Source of the DNA: Roseburia sp.
Lineage (GTDB): Bacteria > Bacillota > Clostridia > Lachnospirales > Lachnospiraceae
Assembly: GCA_003483745.1 (NCBI GenBank)
Contig: DMYD01000042.1
Coordinates: 96,649 to 160,648 of the forward strand
Direction of reading: 5' to 3'
DNA: 64,000 nucleotides
Of the stretch, positions 1 through 8,259 are shown piece by piece (position 1 is the stretch's first letter; every line of letters starts with the position of its first letter). The notes beneath the pieces were generated by a model, which had not been told where the DNA came from, searched no databases, and was given only the letters and a program-made list of their open reading frames with translations. Position numbers and translations under genes: made by a program.

Positions 1-660
1 CCATACATCTACACAGAGAGAAACGGAATCTATATCATCGATTTACAGAAATCTGTTGGTAAAGTAGATGAGGCTTACAAAGCAGTATCTGATATCGCAG
101 CAGCAGGTGGCACAATCCTTTTCGTAGGAACAAAGAAGCAGGCTCAGGATGCAATCAAAACTGAGGCAGAGCGTTGCGGAATGTTCTATGTAAATGAGAG
201 ATGGTTAGGTGGTATGCTGACCAACTTCAGAACTATCCAGAGCCGTATCGCAAGATTAAAAGAGATCGAGACAATGGCAACAGATGGTACTTTCGAAGTA
301 TTACCGAAAAAAGAAGTTATCGCACTGAAAAAAGAGTGGGAAAAATTAGAGAAAAACCTTGGTGGTATTAAAGAAATGAAGAAGATTCCGGATGCAATCT
401 TTGTAGTAGATCCTAAGAAAGAAAGAATCTGTATCCAGGAAGCTCATACATTAGGAATCAAATTAATTGGTATCGCTGATACAAACTGTGATCCGGAAGA
501 GTTAGATTACGTGATTCCGGGTAATGATGATGCTATCAGAGCCGTTAAATTAATCGTATCTAAGATGGCAGATGCTGTTATCGAGGCAAATCAGGGAGCA
601 GAGATGACTGCAGAAGAAGCAGAGTCCGCAGCAGCTGACGAGGCAGTAGAGGAAGCATAA
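1..660 (+). CDS. rpsB: 30S ribosomal protein S2 (5' end cut by window)
   Basis: Structural protein of the small ribosomal subunit, needed for binding of S1-type factors and mRNA. The frame is open from base 1, beginning inside the conserved segment PYIYTERNGIYIIDLQK, and runs 219 residues to TAA at 658-660. The family is about 245 residues, so roughly 35 N-terminal residues lie outside the window. Recognisable blocks are FVGTKKQAQDA, the VNERWLGGMLTN block and LIGIADTNCDPEELDYVIPG. The C-terminal tail is Ala/Glu-rich (AEEAESAAADEAVEEA), common in Firmicutes. It lies 28 bp upstream of tsf, the usual rpsB-tsf operon. Confidence 0.97.
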   Translation, partial: PYIYTERNGIYIIDLQKSVGKVDEAYKAVSDIAAAGGTILFVGTKKQAQDAIKTEAERCGMFYVNERWLGGMLTNFRTIQSRIARLKEIETMATDGTFEVLPKKEVIALKKEWEKLEKNLGGIKEMKKIPDAIFVVDPKKERICIQEAHTLGIKLIGIADTNCDPEELDYVIPGNDDAIRAVKLIVSKMADAVIEANQGAEMTAEEAESAAADEAVEEA

Positions 661-688
661 GAACAAATTAATTTTGGAGGATTGAAAA

Positions 689-1624
689 ATGGCTATTACA
701 GCAGCTATGGTAAAAGAACTGCGTGAGATGACTGGCGCAGGTATGATGGATTGTAAAAAAGCATTAAACGAAACAAATGGAAATATGGACGAGGCTGTTG
801 AGTTTTTAAGAAAGAACGGACAGGCAAAAGCTGAGAAGAAAGCAAGCAGAATCGCAGCAGAAGGTCTTTGCACCGTTGTTGTAAAAGATGATACAACAGC
901 AGCAGTTGTTGAGGTTAACTCTGAGACTGACTTCGTTGCTAAGAATGAGACATTCCAGAATTTCGTAAAAGCAGTAGCAACACAGGCTGTAAATTCTGAT
1001 GCAAAAGATATGGATGCATTCATGGCTGAGGCATGGAATGAGGATGCTTCTAAGACCGTTAACGATGCATTAGTAGAGAAAGTAGCTGTAATCGGAGAGA
1101 ACTTAAAAATCCGTAGATTTGAAAAAGTTGTTGCAGAGCATGGCTGTGTAGTTTCTTATGTACATGGCGGCGGAAGAATTGGCGTTATCGTAGATGCTGA
1201 TACAGATGTTGTCAATGACGCTGTAAAAGAAGCTATGGTTAACATTGCAATGCAGATCGCAGCTTTAAATCCAAAATACGTTTCCAGAGACGAAGTAAGT
1301 GCTGATTACATTGCACATGAGAAAGAGATCCTTTTAGCTCAGATCATGAACGATCCGAAAGAGTCCCAGAAGCCGGAGAAAGTGATCAACGGTATGATCG
1401 AAGGACGTATCAGCAAAGAGTTAAAAGAAGTATGCTTAGTAGATCAGGTATACGTAAAAGCTGAAGATGGAAAACAGACAGTTGCGAAATACCTTGATGA
1501 GGTTTCTAAAGCAGTTGGATGTACTGTAAAAGTTAAGAGATTTGTTCGTTTCGAGACAGGCGAAGGTCTTGAGAAGAAACAGGAAGATTTCGCAGCAGAA
1601 GTTGCAGCTCAGATGAACGCTTAA
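689..1624 (+). CDS. tsf: Elongation factor Ts
   Basis: Guanine-nucleotide exchange factor that regenerates EF-Tu-GTP in the cytoplasm. The 311-residue protein starts with an N-terminal UBA-like region (VKELREMTGAGMMDCKKAL, about residues 8-26). It holds the EF-Tu-contacting motif TDFVAKN near residue 80 and the HGGGRIGV segment of the core domain. Length is normal for the family. A GGAGG lies about 9 bases upstream of ATG. It is the second gene of rpsB-tsf and is followed by a strong terminator-like hairpin, so the operon ends here. Confidence 0.97.
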   Translation: MAITAAMVKELREMTGAGMMDCKKALNETNGNMDEAVEFLRKNGQAKAEKKASRIAAEGLCTVVVKDDTTAAVVEVNSETDFVAKNETFQNFVKAVATQAVNSDAKDMDAFMAEAWNEDASKTVNDALVEKVAVIGENLKIRRFEKVVAEHGCVVSYVHGGGRIGVIVDADTDVVNDAVKEAMVNIAMQIAALNPKYVSRDEVSADYIAHEKEILLAQIMNDPKESQKPEKVINGMIEGRISKELKEVCLVDQVYVKAEDGKQTVAKYLDEVSKAVGCTVKVKRFVRFETGEGLEKKQEDFAAEVAAQMNA

Positions 1625-1657
1625 TCTTGATGTTATTTTAGCTTTCTGAAAGTATTG

Positions 1658-1704
1658 ATAACCCTTATAAATGGTGGTGACATCATTTATAAGGGTTATT
1701 TTAT
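1658..1704 (+). terminator. Terminator after rpsB-tsf
   Basis: Arms at 1658-1673 and 1684-1699 are perfectly complementary over 16 bp. Three more pairs close a GTGA tetraloop at 1677-1680. A short T-run (1699-1702) follows. It lies between the convergent tsf and AraC genes; the T-run is on the tsf side. Confidence 0.8.
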
Positions 1705-1744
1705 GCTTTGATGTAGAAAATACCTGTTTATAGCAGGAAAACGT

Positions 1745-2635
1745 CTAAACCTTGATCTTCCGCCGGAAAGCGCCCGGCGTCATACCATATTTTTCTTTAA
1801 ATTCCCGATGAAAATAGGACAGATTATTAAATCCACAGGAGAGTGAAACCTCAAGTGAGGACTCTGCACCCTGTTCGAAGAGTTCTGCTGCTTTCTCCAA
1901 ACGGACATTCCGTACATATTCCATGGCGGATTCTCCCATATATTTTTTGAAGAACCGCATAAAGTGATATTCACTGAAACAGCAGACAGAGGCGAGATCT
2001 GCGACTGATAAGGGATCAGTGTAATGCTGTCCGATAAATTCCAGTACTGCTTTTAACTTGCTGGTGTGTTCATTGGAGAGCTGGGAAAATGCAGAATCTT
2101 CCTGGCAGAAAGGGAGCAGTAAAGCGAGCAGTTCTAAAAGGAGCGATTTGATCCGTAGTTCGTAGCCGATAGGCTTATCACGGTAAAACTGGCTGATTTC
2201 GTGAAAAATCGACAGGGCATCCGCGTAGATTGGATGCTCTTTTTTTATGATATAGGGTGGAATAATTTTTTGCATTGCAAGTGGAGTGAGATATTTTACT
2301 GCGCAGATGTCCGCATTTCCCATGCCAAGATAATTCATATGAAAAACATAGGTCTCGGAAGTCATTGTCATTGCAGAATTAGTATTGGAATGGATGGAAT
2401 GAAGAACCAGAGGAGGCACAAATATAAGGTCTCCTGCGTTGACGGAGTAAGCGCATAGTTGTATCTGATAAGTACAGCTTCCATCCGTGATCAGGGTAAA
2501 TTCGGCTTCCTCGTGCCAATGTGCAGTGACTGTCGGGTAAGTAGTGGAAAGATTTGTGACATAACGCTGCAAGGGGAATAGCTGTTCGCCGTGTTTTGCT
2601 TTTTCTTTTTGATCTAAAGATAAACTGATTTCCAT
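1745..2635 (-). CDS. AraC family transcriptional regulator with cupin sensor domain
   Basis: Predicted DNA-binding regulator of 296 residues. The N-terminal half is a cupin-like effector domain (HWHEEAEFTLITDGSC, then AGDLIFVPPLVLHSIH). The C-terminal ~100 residues carry two helix-turn-helix motifs (SVADLASVCCFSEYHFMRFF and the segment ending SCGFNNLSYFHREFKEKYG MTP), typical of AraC/XylS. The frame stays open upstream for another 109 codons, but that extension runs into the palindromic element and has no family similarity. I chose ATG at 2633-2635 because AATGGAG sits 6 bases before it. It is divergent from the alpha-glucosidase gene, so control of carbohydrate use is plausible but unproven. 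Confidence 0.9.
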   Translation of the reverse strand: MEISLSLDQKEKAKHGEQLFPLQRYVTNLSTTYPTVTAHWHEEAEFTLITDGSCTYQIQLCAYSVNAGDLIFVPPLVLHSIHSNTNSAMTMTSETYVFHMNYLGMGNADICAVKYLTPLAMQKIIPPYIIKKEHPIYADALSIFHEISQFYRDKPIGYELRIKSLLLELLALLLPFCQEDSAFSQLSNEHTSKLKAVLEFIGQHYTDPLSVADLASVCCFSEYHFMRFFKKYMGESAMEYVRNVRLEKAAELFEQGAESSLEVSLSCGFNNLSYFHREFKEKYGMTPGAFRRKIKV

Positions 2636-2746
2636 AAAAACTCCATTCTGCCGGTGCAGATTTCGGTCTGTATATGCGAATCTGCTGCCAGCTTTTTTTA
2701 CTATCTGAAAATACGTAATATATCCAAGCATGAGTTTGCCAAATAA

Positions 2747-3107
2747 ATACTGGTTTGTGCGGGTAGTGAAACAGTTCTCTGAGAGATGGTGGGATTGTAG
2801 TTCTTTGAGTGGCAAATTGCAGCAAACCGTGCTTGTTTTGTTCCGTTGTACGAAAATAAGAAACACTAAGCCTGTCTGATATAGATTATGACGGAGTGAC
2901 GTGTGCGTCTTAAATGTGCCATCCGGGCACATTAAGACTTTTGCTGCCGTCCGTGGCAGCAAAACACTGTATTGCGAACAGACAGGCTAAGTGTTTCTAA
3001 TTTTCTCCCAAAGTCACAAAACAAATCCCGGCTTGCTGCAATTTGCCAACATTCAGGCTGTGACCCACCATCCGCCGCGGAACTCATTTCACAATCCGGG
3101 GAAGATG
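2747..3107 (-). ncRNA. Large self-complementary element, copy A (possible structured RNA)
   Basis: Seen directly: the segment folds on itself. Bases 2859-2878 pair with 2979-2998 (19 of 20). Flanking arms keep pairing outward to roughly 2750 and 3105, interrupted by a 10x10 internal loop. At the tip, read on the minus strand, are two hairpins: 2939-2964 (10 bp stem, loop ACGGAC) and 2907-2938 (loop CGGAT). Copy B, about 100 bp away in inverse orientation, has the same plan with different stem sequence. The minus strand is chosen because it puts GGA in the loops. Whether it is transcribed is unknown; a palindromic mobile element is the alternative. Confidence 0.55.
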
Positions 3108-3213
3108 CGGGCTTTTATGGACATCTTGGTCAAAGCTGGAGCGAGCATTGTGGTTTCAAATGTAAAACAACGAGAATCCAACGCGCCCTCTCCCCCGTTC
3201 TGAGATAACCAGC

Positions 3214-3552
3214 CCGCCCAAATGGTGTTCGCAACCTATCGAATGGCATCCCTCGCAAAGCCGGAGCTAATTTTGTGACTTTGGGAGAAAATTAGAAAAA
3301 CTTCGTCTGCCTGTCGATATACAGTGATGTTCTGCCACGGATGGCAGAACAAGGCTTCACGAGCCAAGGATGGCTCGTTGAACGCCGGTCACGTCACTCT
3401 GAGAAAAACTAACACAGGCAGACATAGTTTTTCTTATTTTCGTACAACGGAACAAAAATTACTCCGGCTTTGTGAGGGATGCCATTCACAAGCCTGCGAC
3501 ACACCATTTGAGCGGGCGACGCATATCTCAACAAACCAGTATTTGCTGGGCA
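3214..3552 (+). ncRNA. Large self-complementary element, copy B (possible structured RNA)
   Basis: Inverted homologue of copy A. The tip is closed by a perfect 10 bp stem, 3305-3314 with 3414-3423. Inside are two hairpins: 3329-3350 (8 bp, loop ACGGAT) and 3359-3378 (7 bp, loop AAGGAT). The long lower arm pairs about 3241-3270 with 3459-3487. Between arm and tip, 3277-3286 (GACTTTGGGA) faces 3442-3451 (GTACAACGGA); both are identical in copy A although the stems around them differ. The ANGGA hexaloops closed by C-G match the known CsrA-site shape. It points toward the glucosidase gene and could be part of its leader. Confidence 0.55.
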
Positions 3553-3697
3553 ACCATGATAGCAGTATTGTACAATATAATCCAATCATAATGCAAGAAA
3601 TACAGATAAAGAACAAATATAATATTCACATCAGCTGAAAAAGAAAACAGAATTATGCAAAAAAGTGAAATAAAATAAAGCAGGAGGAACAAACAGA

Positions 3698-5380
3698 ATG
3701 AAAAGAAAATGGTGGCATGACAAGGTAGCTTATCAGATTTATCCAAAGAGTTTTCTTGATACAAACGGAGACGGTATCGGAGATTTAAGAGGAATTATTT
3801 CCAAACTGGACTATTTAAAGGCACTTGGAATCGATATCATCTGGCTTTCACCAATCTACAAATCACCGTTTGTCGATCAGGGATATGATATATCCGATTA
3901 CTATAAGATCGCAGAAGAATTTGGAACCATGGAAGAGTTTGATGAGCTGCTTGCTGAGGCGAAAAAGCGTGATATGTGCATTGTAATGGATCTCGTGGTA
4001 AACCACTGCTCCAGCGAACATGAATACTTTAAGGCAGCGCTGGCAGATCCGGACGGACCATATGCGGATTATTTTTATTTTGTAAAAGGAAAAGATGGAA
4101 AAGAACCGAGCAACTATCGTTCTTATTTTGGCGGAAAAGCCTGGGAGCCGGTGCCGGGATCCGATAAATATTATCTGCATATGTTTGCAAAGGAGCAGCC
4201 GGACTGGAACTGGGAAAATAAAGAAGTGCGCGATAAGATCTACAAAATGATCAACTGGTGGTTAGATAAGGGACTTGGCGGATTTCGTATTGATGCAATC
4301 ATCAATATCAAGAAAGATACCAGTTTCCCTTCTTTTGAACCGGATGGAGATGACGGTCTGGTGTCGTGCGTGAAGATGGTGGAAGAGACGGATGGCGTCG
4401 GAGAATTCTTGGAAGAGATGAAACATGAGACGTTTGAAAAATATGATGCATTCACGGTCGGGGAAGTATTCAATATGAAGGAGGATGAACTGCGGGAGTT
4501 TGTCGGAGATGACGGACATTTTTCAAGCATGTTTGATTTCTCTGCACATGAACTGACTTATGGGGAACATGGCTGGTATGACAGCAAGCCGGTGGATTTT
4601 AAACGCTGGCGTGAGATTCTGTTTGCTTCCCAAAAAGAGATGGAGGGTATTGGATTCAAAGCAAATATCATCGAAAATCATGATGAGCCGAGAGGTGCGA
4701 GCCGTTATCTTCCGGAATATGCACAGAATGAGATGGGCAAAAAAATGCTTGCTACGACTTCCATCCTGCTGCGTGGAATCCCATTTATCTATCAGGGACA
4801 GGAAATCGGTATGACAAACTGTCATAGAAGTGATATTTCAGAATATGATGATATCAGTACAAAAGATCAGTATCAGAGTGCAATCGAAGCCGGCTGCACG
4901 AAAGAGGAGGCATTGGCATGCTGCTATGAAAACAGCAGGGATAATGCCCGCACGCCAATGCAGTGGAGCGCAGATGAGAATGGCGGTTTTAGCACACATG
5001 CACCATGGCTTGCGATGAATCCGAATTATAAAGAAATCAATGTCAGCGAGCAGGAGGGAAGGGAAGGCTCTGTACTTTCCTATTATAAAGAGCTGATCGC
5101 ACTGCGCAAATCACCGGAATATAAAGAAACATTTGTATACGGAAATGTGGAGCCGGTTTACGAAGATACAGATACGGTGTTTGGATTTATGCGCATGGGT
5201 AAAGAAAACGGACAGAAAATACTTGTGGCAGCAAATTATGGAACAGATGCAGTAAAATTATCACTGCCTGGAACTGCGGAAAAAATATTGCTGTCAAATG
5301 CTGGAAGGAACGAACTGGCAGATGCAGATCATATTACATTAGAGAGCCTTGAAGCAGCAGTCATTTTGATGAAAGCATAA
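3698..5380 (+). CDS. GH13 alpha-glucosidase (oligo-1,6-glucosidase/maltase type)
   Basis: Cytoplasmic glycoside hydrolase of 560 residues, family GH13 (MalL/oligo-1,6-glucosidase group), releasing glucose from short alpha-glucans. Visible are the Ca-site loop DTNGDGIGD (21-29), VVNH (100-103), nucleophile D199 in GFRIDAI, acid/base E256 in VGEVFN and the transition-state Asp329 in ENHDEPRG. No signal peptide. Residue 200, just after the nucleophile, is Ala; in this group Val there is linked to alpha-1,6 preference, and Ala or Thr to alpha-1,4 or broad activity, so maltase-like activity is possible. AGGAGG lies upstream of ATG. It is divergent from the AraC gene, beyond the two palindromic elements. 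Confidence 0.92.
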   Translation: MKRKWWHDKVAYQIYPKSFLDTNGDGIGDLRGIISKLDYLKALGIDIIWLSPIYKSPFVDQGYDISDYYKIAEEFGTMEEFDELLAEAKKRDMCIVMDLVVNHCSSEHEYFKAALADPDGPYADYFYFVKGKDGKEPSNYRSYFGGKAWEPVPGSDKYYLHMFAKEQPDWNWENKEVRDKIYKMINWWLDKGLGGFRIDAIINIKKDTSFPSFEPDGDDGLVSCVKMVEETDGVGEFLEEMKHETFEKYDAFTVGEVFNMKEDELREFVGDDGHFSSMFDFSAHELTYGEHGWYDSKPVDFKRWREILFASQKEMEGIGFKANIIENHDEPRGASRYLPEYAQNEMGKKMLATTSILLRGIPFIYQGQEIGMTNCHRSDISEYDDISTKDQYQSAIEAGCTKEEALACCYENSRDNARTPMQWSADENGGFSTHAPWLAMNPNYKEINVSEQEGREGSVLSYYKELIALRKSPEYKETFVYGNVEPVYEDTDTVFGFMRMGKENGQKILVAANYGTDAVKLSLPGTAEKILLSNAGRNELADADHITLESLEAAVILMKA

Positions 5381-5410
5381 CAAGTAATCTGCAACGGTAA
5401 GACTATACGC

Positions 5411-5442
5411 AATCAAAGATTACATATAATCAAAGATTACAT
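5411..5442 (+). repeat. Short direct repeat, two units
   Basis: The 15-mer AATCAAAGATTACAT occurs at 5411-5425 and again at 5428-5442, a 17 bp period. It sits between the glucosidase gene and the Na/Pi carrier gene. The core AATCTTTGATT-like dyad on each unit could be an operator half-pair; no function is known. Confidence 0.5.
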
Positions 5443-5613
5443 AAAATTGACAAAAATTTTATAAAAAGAATACAGGAAGCGTTAAGAATCCGATATCCCG
5501 GTTGACGGTGAAAAATACGTCTGATATGTTGAGTAAGTATGTTGCAAAGCAGCAGAAATGTGTCCGCAAGGACAGGATAAAAATGCTGCAATAACCAAAA
5601 AAAGAGGGATAAA

Positions 5614-7251
5614 ATGGGAGCAAAAGAATTTGCATCATTGTTAGGAGGCTTGGCGCTTTTTCTGTATGGCATGAATATGATGAGCCAGGGGATGGAAGCT
5701 GCTGCCGGAAACAAAATGAAACAGATCTTAGAACGCCTGACAACAAATCGCTACTTAGGTGTTTTAGTTGGAGCGGTGATCACTGCGATCATACAGTCAT
5801 CATCCGCAACAACAGTCATGGTAGTTGGTTTTGTTAATTCGGGTATGATGACACTGCGTCAGGCAGTGGGTGTGATCATGGGTGCCAATATCGGTACGAC
5901 GATCACAGGGCAGTTGATTGCACTTGATGCCGGAGCAGTCGCACCGTTTATTGCATTTTTAGGTGTTGTACTGGTTGTCTTCTTAAAACAGCCAAAGGTA
6001 AGAAATGTTGGAGGCATTTTAGCAGGGCTTGGTGTCCTTTTTATTGGAATGGAAATGATGAGCACTGCAATGATGCCGCTTCGGGATTCCAAGGCGTTTA
6101 TTGATATGATGACGAAATTTTCAAATCCGCTGCTTGGCATCTTGGCAGGTGCGGTTTTTACAGCGTTGATCCAGTCATCATCTGCGTCGGTCGGAATTCT
6201 TCAAGCGTTGGCGGCAAGCGGCGCGATTTCCTTTTCCGGGGCGGTGTATGTATTGTTTGGACAAAACATTGGTACCTGTATTACGGCGGTGTTAGCGTCC
6301 ATTGGCACAGGGCGGAACGCAAAGCGGACAACGATCATCCATCTTTCGTTTAACATTATAGGAACGGCAGTTTTTACCATACTCTGTATGCTGACACCGC
6401 TGACTTCCTGGGTGGGAGGATTTACACCGGCAAATCCGGCTGCACAGATCGCCAATATGCATACGCTGTTTAATATCGTGACAACGATATTGCTGTTACC
6501 GGCAGGAAATCTTCTGGCAAAACTGGCAGAGAAGATTCTGCCGGACGTGGACGAGCCTGAGGAAGGCATGTATTTAAAATACTTAAAAAATACGAAACCG
6601 GTGACAGCGGGGAAAATCGGAGTATCAGCGATCAATTTTGAACTGACGCACAAAGAGATTGCAAGAATGCTTGGGATTGCAAAGAAAAATGTTTCAGACA
6701 GTTTTGTGGCATTTTTAAACTGTGATGATGGATTTATTCCGAAAGTAGAAGAAAAAGAAGAATATGTGGATTTTTTAAACCGGGAGATTTCAAAGTACAT
6801 ATCCACAAATATGGCACATGAGACCAACACACAGGGAAGCAGGATTTTAAGTGCCTATTTTAAAGTGACCAGCAACGTAGAAAGAATCAGTGATCACGCA
6901 ATGAATATCTGCGGGTATTCGGAGTGGCTGAAAGAAAAAGATGTCAGGTTTTCAAAGGAAGTACGGGAAGAAATCCTGCAGATGCAGCAGACCTGCGAGG
7001 AACTTCTGACTTTGCTTTTAAATGAACATATGGAAGCACTGGATGAATTAAGCCGTGTCTCAGCACTCGAACAAAAGATGGATGACATGACAGAAGATTA
7101 TAGAAATCGTATGATGCACCGGATCCAGGAAGGAACTGCATCTGGTGAGGGGAGTGTTCTCTACACGGAAATGCTCACTGATTTTGAAAGAATCGGAGAT
7201 CATGCATTGAATATTGCACAAGAGATGACGGAAGTAAGGTTGGCAGAATAA
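5614..7251 (+). CDS. Na/Pi cotransporter family protein with C-terminal PhoU domain
   Basis: Membrane carrier of the Na+/phosphate (NptA/PNaS) family, 545 residues. The N-terminal half is hydrophobic and contains the family's inverted repeat with two QSSSA motifs, at residue 61 (QSSSATTVMV) and about 187 (QSSSASVGIL). The C-terminal ~200 residues are soluble and helical with two PhoU-like three-helix repeats (VERISDHAMNI and FERIGDHALNI). PhoU fusion suggests phosphate-linked control. Substrate could be phosphate or another anion. A weak GAGGG precedes ATG. popT begins 19 bp downstream, so the two are probably cotranscribed. Confidence 0.88.
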   Translation: MGAKEFASLLGGLALFLYGMNMMSQGMEAAAGNKMKQILERLTTNRYLGVLVGAVITAIIQSSSATTVMVVGFVNSGMMTLRQAVGVIMGANIGTTITGQLIALDAGAVAPFIAFLGVVLVVFLKQPKVRNVGGILAGLGVLFIGMEMMSTAMMPLRDSKAFIDMMTKFSNPLLGILAGAVFTALIQSSSASVGILQALAASGAISFSGAVYVLFGQNIGTCITAVLASIGTGRNAKRTTIIHLSFNIIGTAVFTILCMLTPLTSWVGGFTPANPAAQIANMHTLFNIVTTILLLPAGNLLAKLAEKILPDVDEPEEGMYLKYLKNTKPVTAGKIGVSAINFELTHKEIARMLGIAKKNVSDSFVAFLNCDDGFIPKVEEKEEYVDFLNREISKYISTNMAHETNTQGSRILSAYFKVTSNVERISDHAMNICGYSEWLKEKDVRFSKEVREEILQMQQTCEELLTLLLNEHMEALDELSRVSALEQKMDDMTEDYRNRMMHRIQEGTASGEGSVLYTEMLTDFERIGDHALNIAQEMTEVRLAE

Positions 7252-7270
7252 CAGGATTTGGAGGAAAAAT

Positions 7271-8116
7271 ATGTCATTTTTAAAAGATGTGCTGCGAGGG
7301 ATTGCAATCGGTGTTGCAAATATCATTCCGGGTGTCAGCGGAGGAACCATGATGGTTTCCATGGGAATATACGGGGATGTGATCTCTGCGGTGACAGAAA
7401 TGCCAAAGCATTTCTTAAAGAGCGTAAAATTTTTGCTGCCGTATGCAGTCGGAATGTTGTGTGGAATCGGGGGATTGTCATTTGTGATCGGATACTTCTT
7501 TCAGGAGTTTCCGTTTGAAACGGCAATGTTGTTTATCGGTCTGATCTTTGGAGGAGTACCACTTTTGCTGCCAAAAGTAATGGGAAAACGTGTTTCATTT
7601 TCGGAAGGGCTGTTATTTTTATTGTTCTTTGGGCTGGTTGTCTGGATGCAGTTCTGGAAACAGGGGGCGGATGTTTCCTTAGAACCCGGCATACAAAGCA
7701 GCATTTCACTGTTTCTGGTCGGAACGGTAGCTGCTGCAACGATGGTTATTCCCGGAGTCAGCGGTTCAATGTTATTAATGTCCCTTGGATATTATACGCC
7801 GGTCATAAACAGAATCAGCGGATTTTTGGCAGCATTGCCGGATCTTGAGTGGGAAGAACTGTTTTCCTGTGCGGCAGTACTCATTCCGTTTGGCATCGGT
7901 GTGGTGCTTGGAATATTCCTTGTATCAAAACTTGTAGAATATTTATTAAAAAAACAGGAGCGGAGGACATATTTTGCGATTATGGGACTGGTTATATCAT
8001 CGCCGATTGCGGTGTTGTCCGGAATGAATATCGCATCCATCGGTTTGGGACAGCTTCTGCTTGGAATATTACTTTTTATTGGCGGTTTTTTTGCTGCGAA
8101 TATGCTTGGAAAATAA
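7271..8116 (+). CDS. popT: DUF368 polyprenyl-phosphate translocase
   Basis: Polytopic membrane protein of 281 residues with eight or so hydrophobic segments. It carries the two DUF368 signatures in inverted-repeat arrangement: GVANIIPGVSGGTMM near residue 11 and MVIPGVSGSMLLMSLGYY near 160. DUF368 proteins (PopT in Staphylococcus aureus) and DedA proteins are known to return undecaprenyl phosphate across the membrane for reuse in wall synthesis. TTGGAGG precedes ATG. It follows the Na/Pi carrier by 19 bp and ends the unit at a strong terminator. Family membership is clear; the symbol is transferred by family. Confidence 0.85.
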   Translation: MSFLKDVLRGIAIGVANIIPGVSGGTMMVSMGIYGDVISAVTEMPKHFLKSVKFLLPYAVGMLCGIGGLSFVIGYFFQEFPFETAMLFIGLIFGGVPLLLPKVMGKRVSFSEGLLFLLFFGLVVWMQFWKQGADVSLEPGIQSSISLFLVGTVAAATMVIPGVSGSMLLMSLGYYTPVINRISGFLAALPDLEWEELFSCAAVLIPFGIGVVLGIFLVSKLVEYLLKKQERRTYFAIMGLVISSPIAVLSGMNIASIGLGQLLLGILLFIGGFFAANMLGK

Positions 8117-8154
8117 AATAGTAAAATATAAGTGAAAATAATCAGATAATATAA

Positions 8155-8198
8155 AAAAAAGTGCGAAAAAATTAATCAATTTTTTTGCGCTTTTTTAT
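8155..8198 (+). terminator. Terminator after popT
   Basis: A 19 bp stem, 8155-8173 with 8180-8198 roughly, has an AATC-type loop, a GC core (GTGCG/TGCGC with wobble pairs) and A-tract/T-tract flanks. It is symmetric enough to work in either direction. Confidence 0.8.
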
Positions 8199-8259
8199 TT
8201 GAAAAATAGAAAAATGTGTTACAATAGATAAGTACTAACGATTACCTTGGGGGTATTGT

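Noticed and set aside
2636..2962. N-terminal extension of the AraC regulator to 405 residues
   Set aside because: The extra 109 codons run through the palindromic element, show no family similarity, and a good ribosome-binding site lies before ATG 2633-2635.
2747..3552. CRISPR array or IS element with transposase
   Set aside because: There is no regular repeat-spacer pattern and no transposase frame; the repeats are inverted and imperfect.
2972..3638. Open frames of 70-104 codons inside the inverted elements
   Set aside because: No ribosome-binding sites or protein-like composition; the sequence is explained by paired arms.
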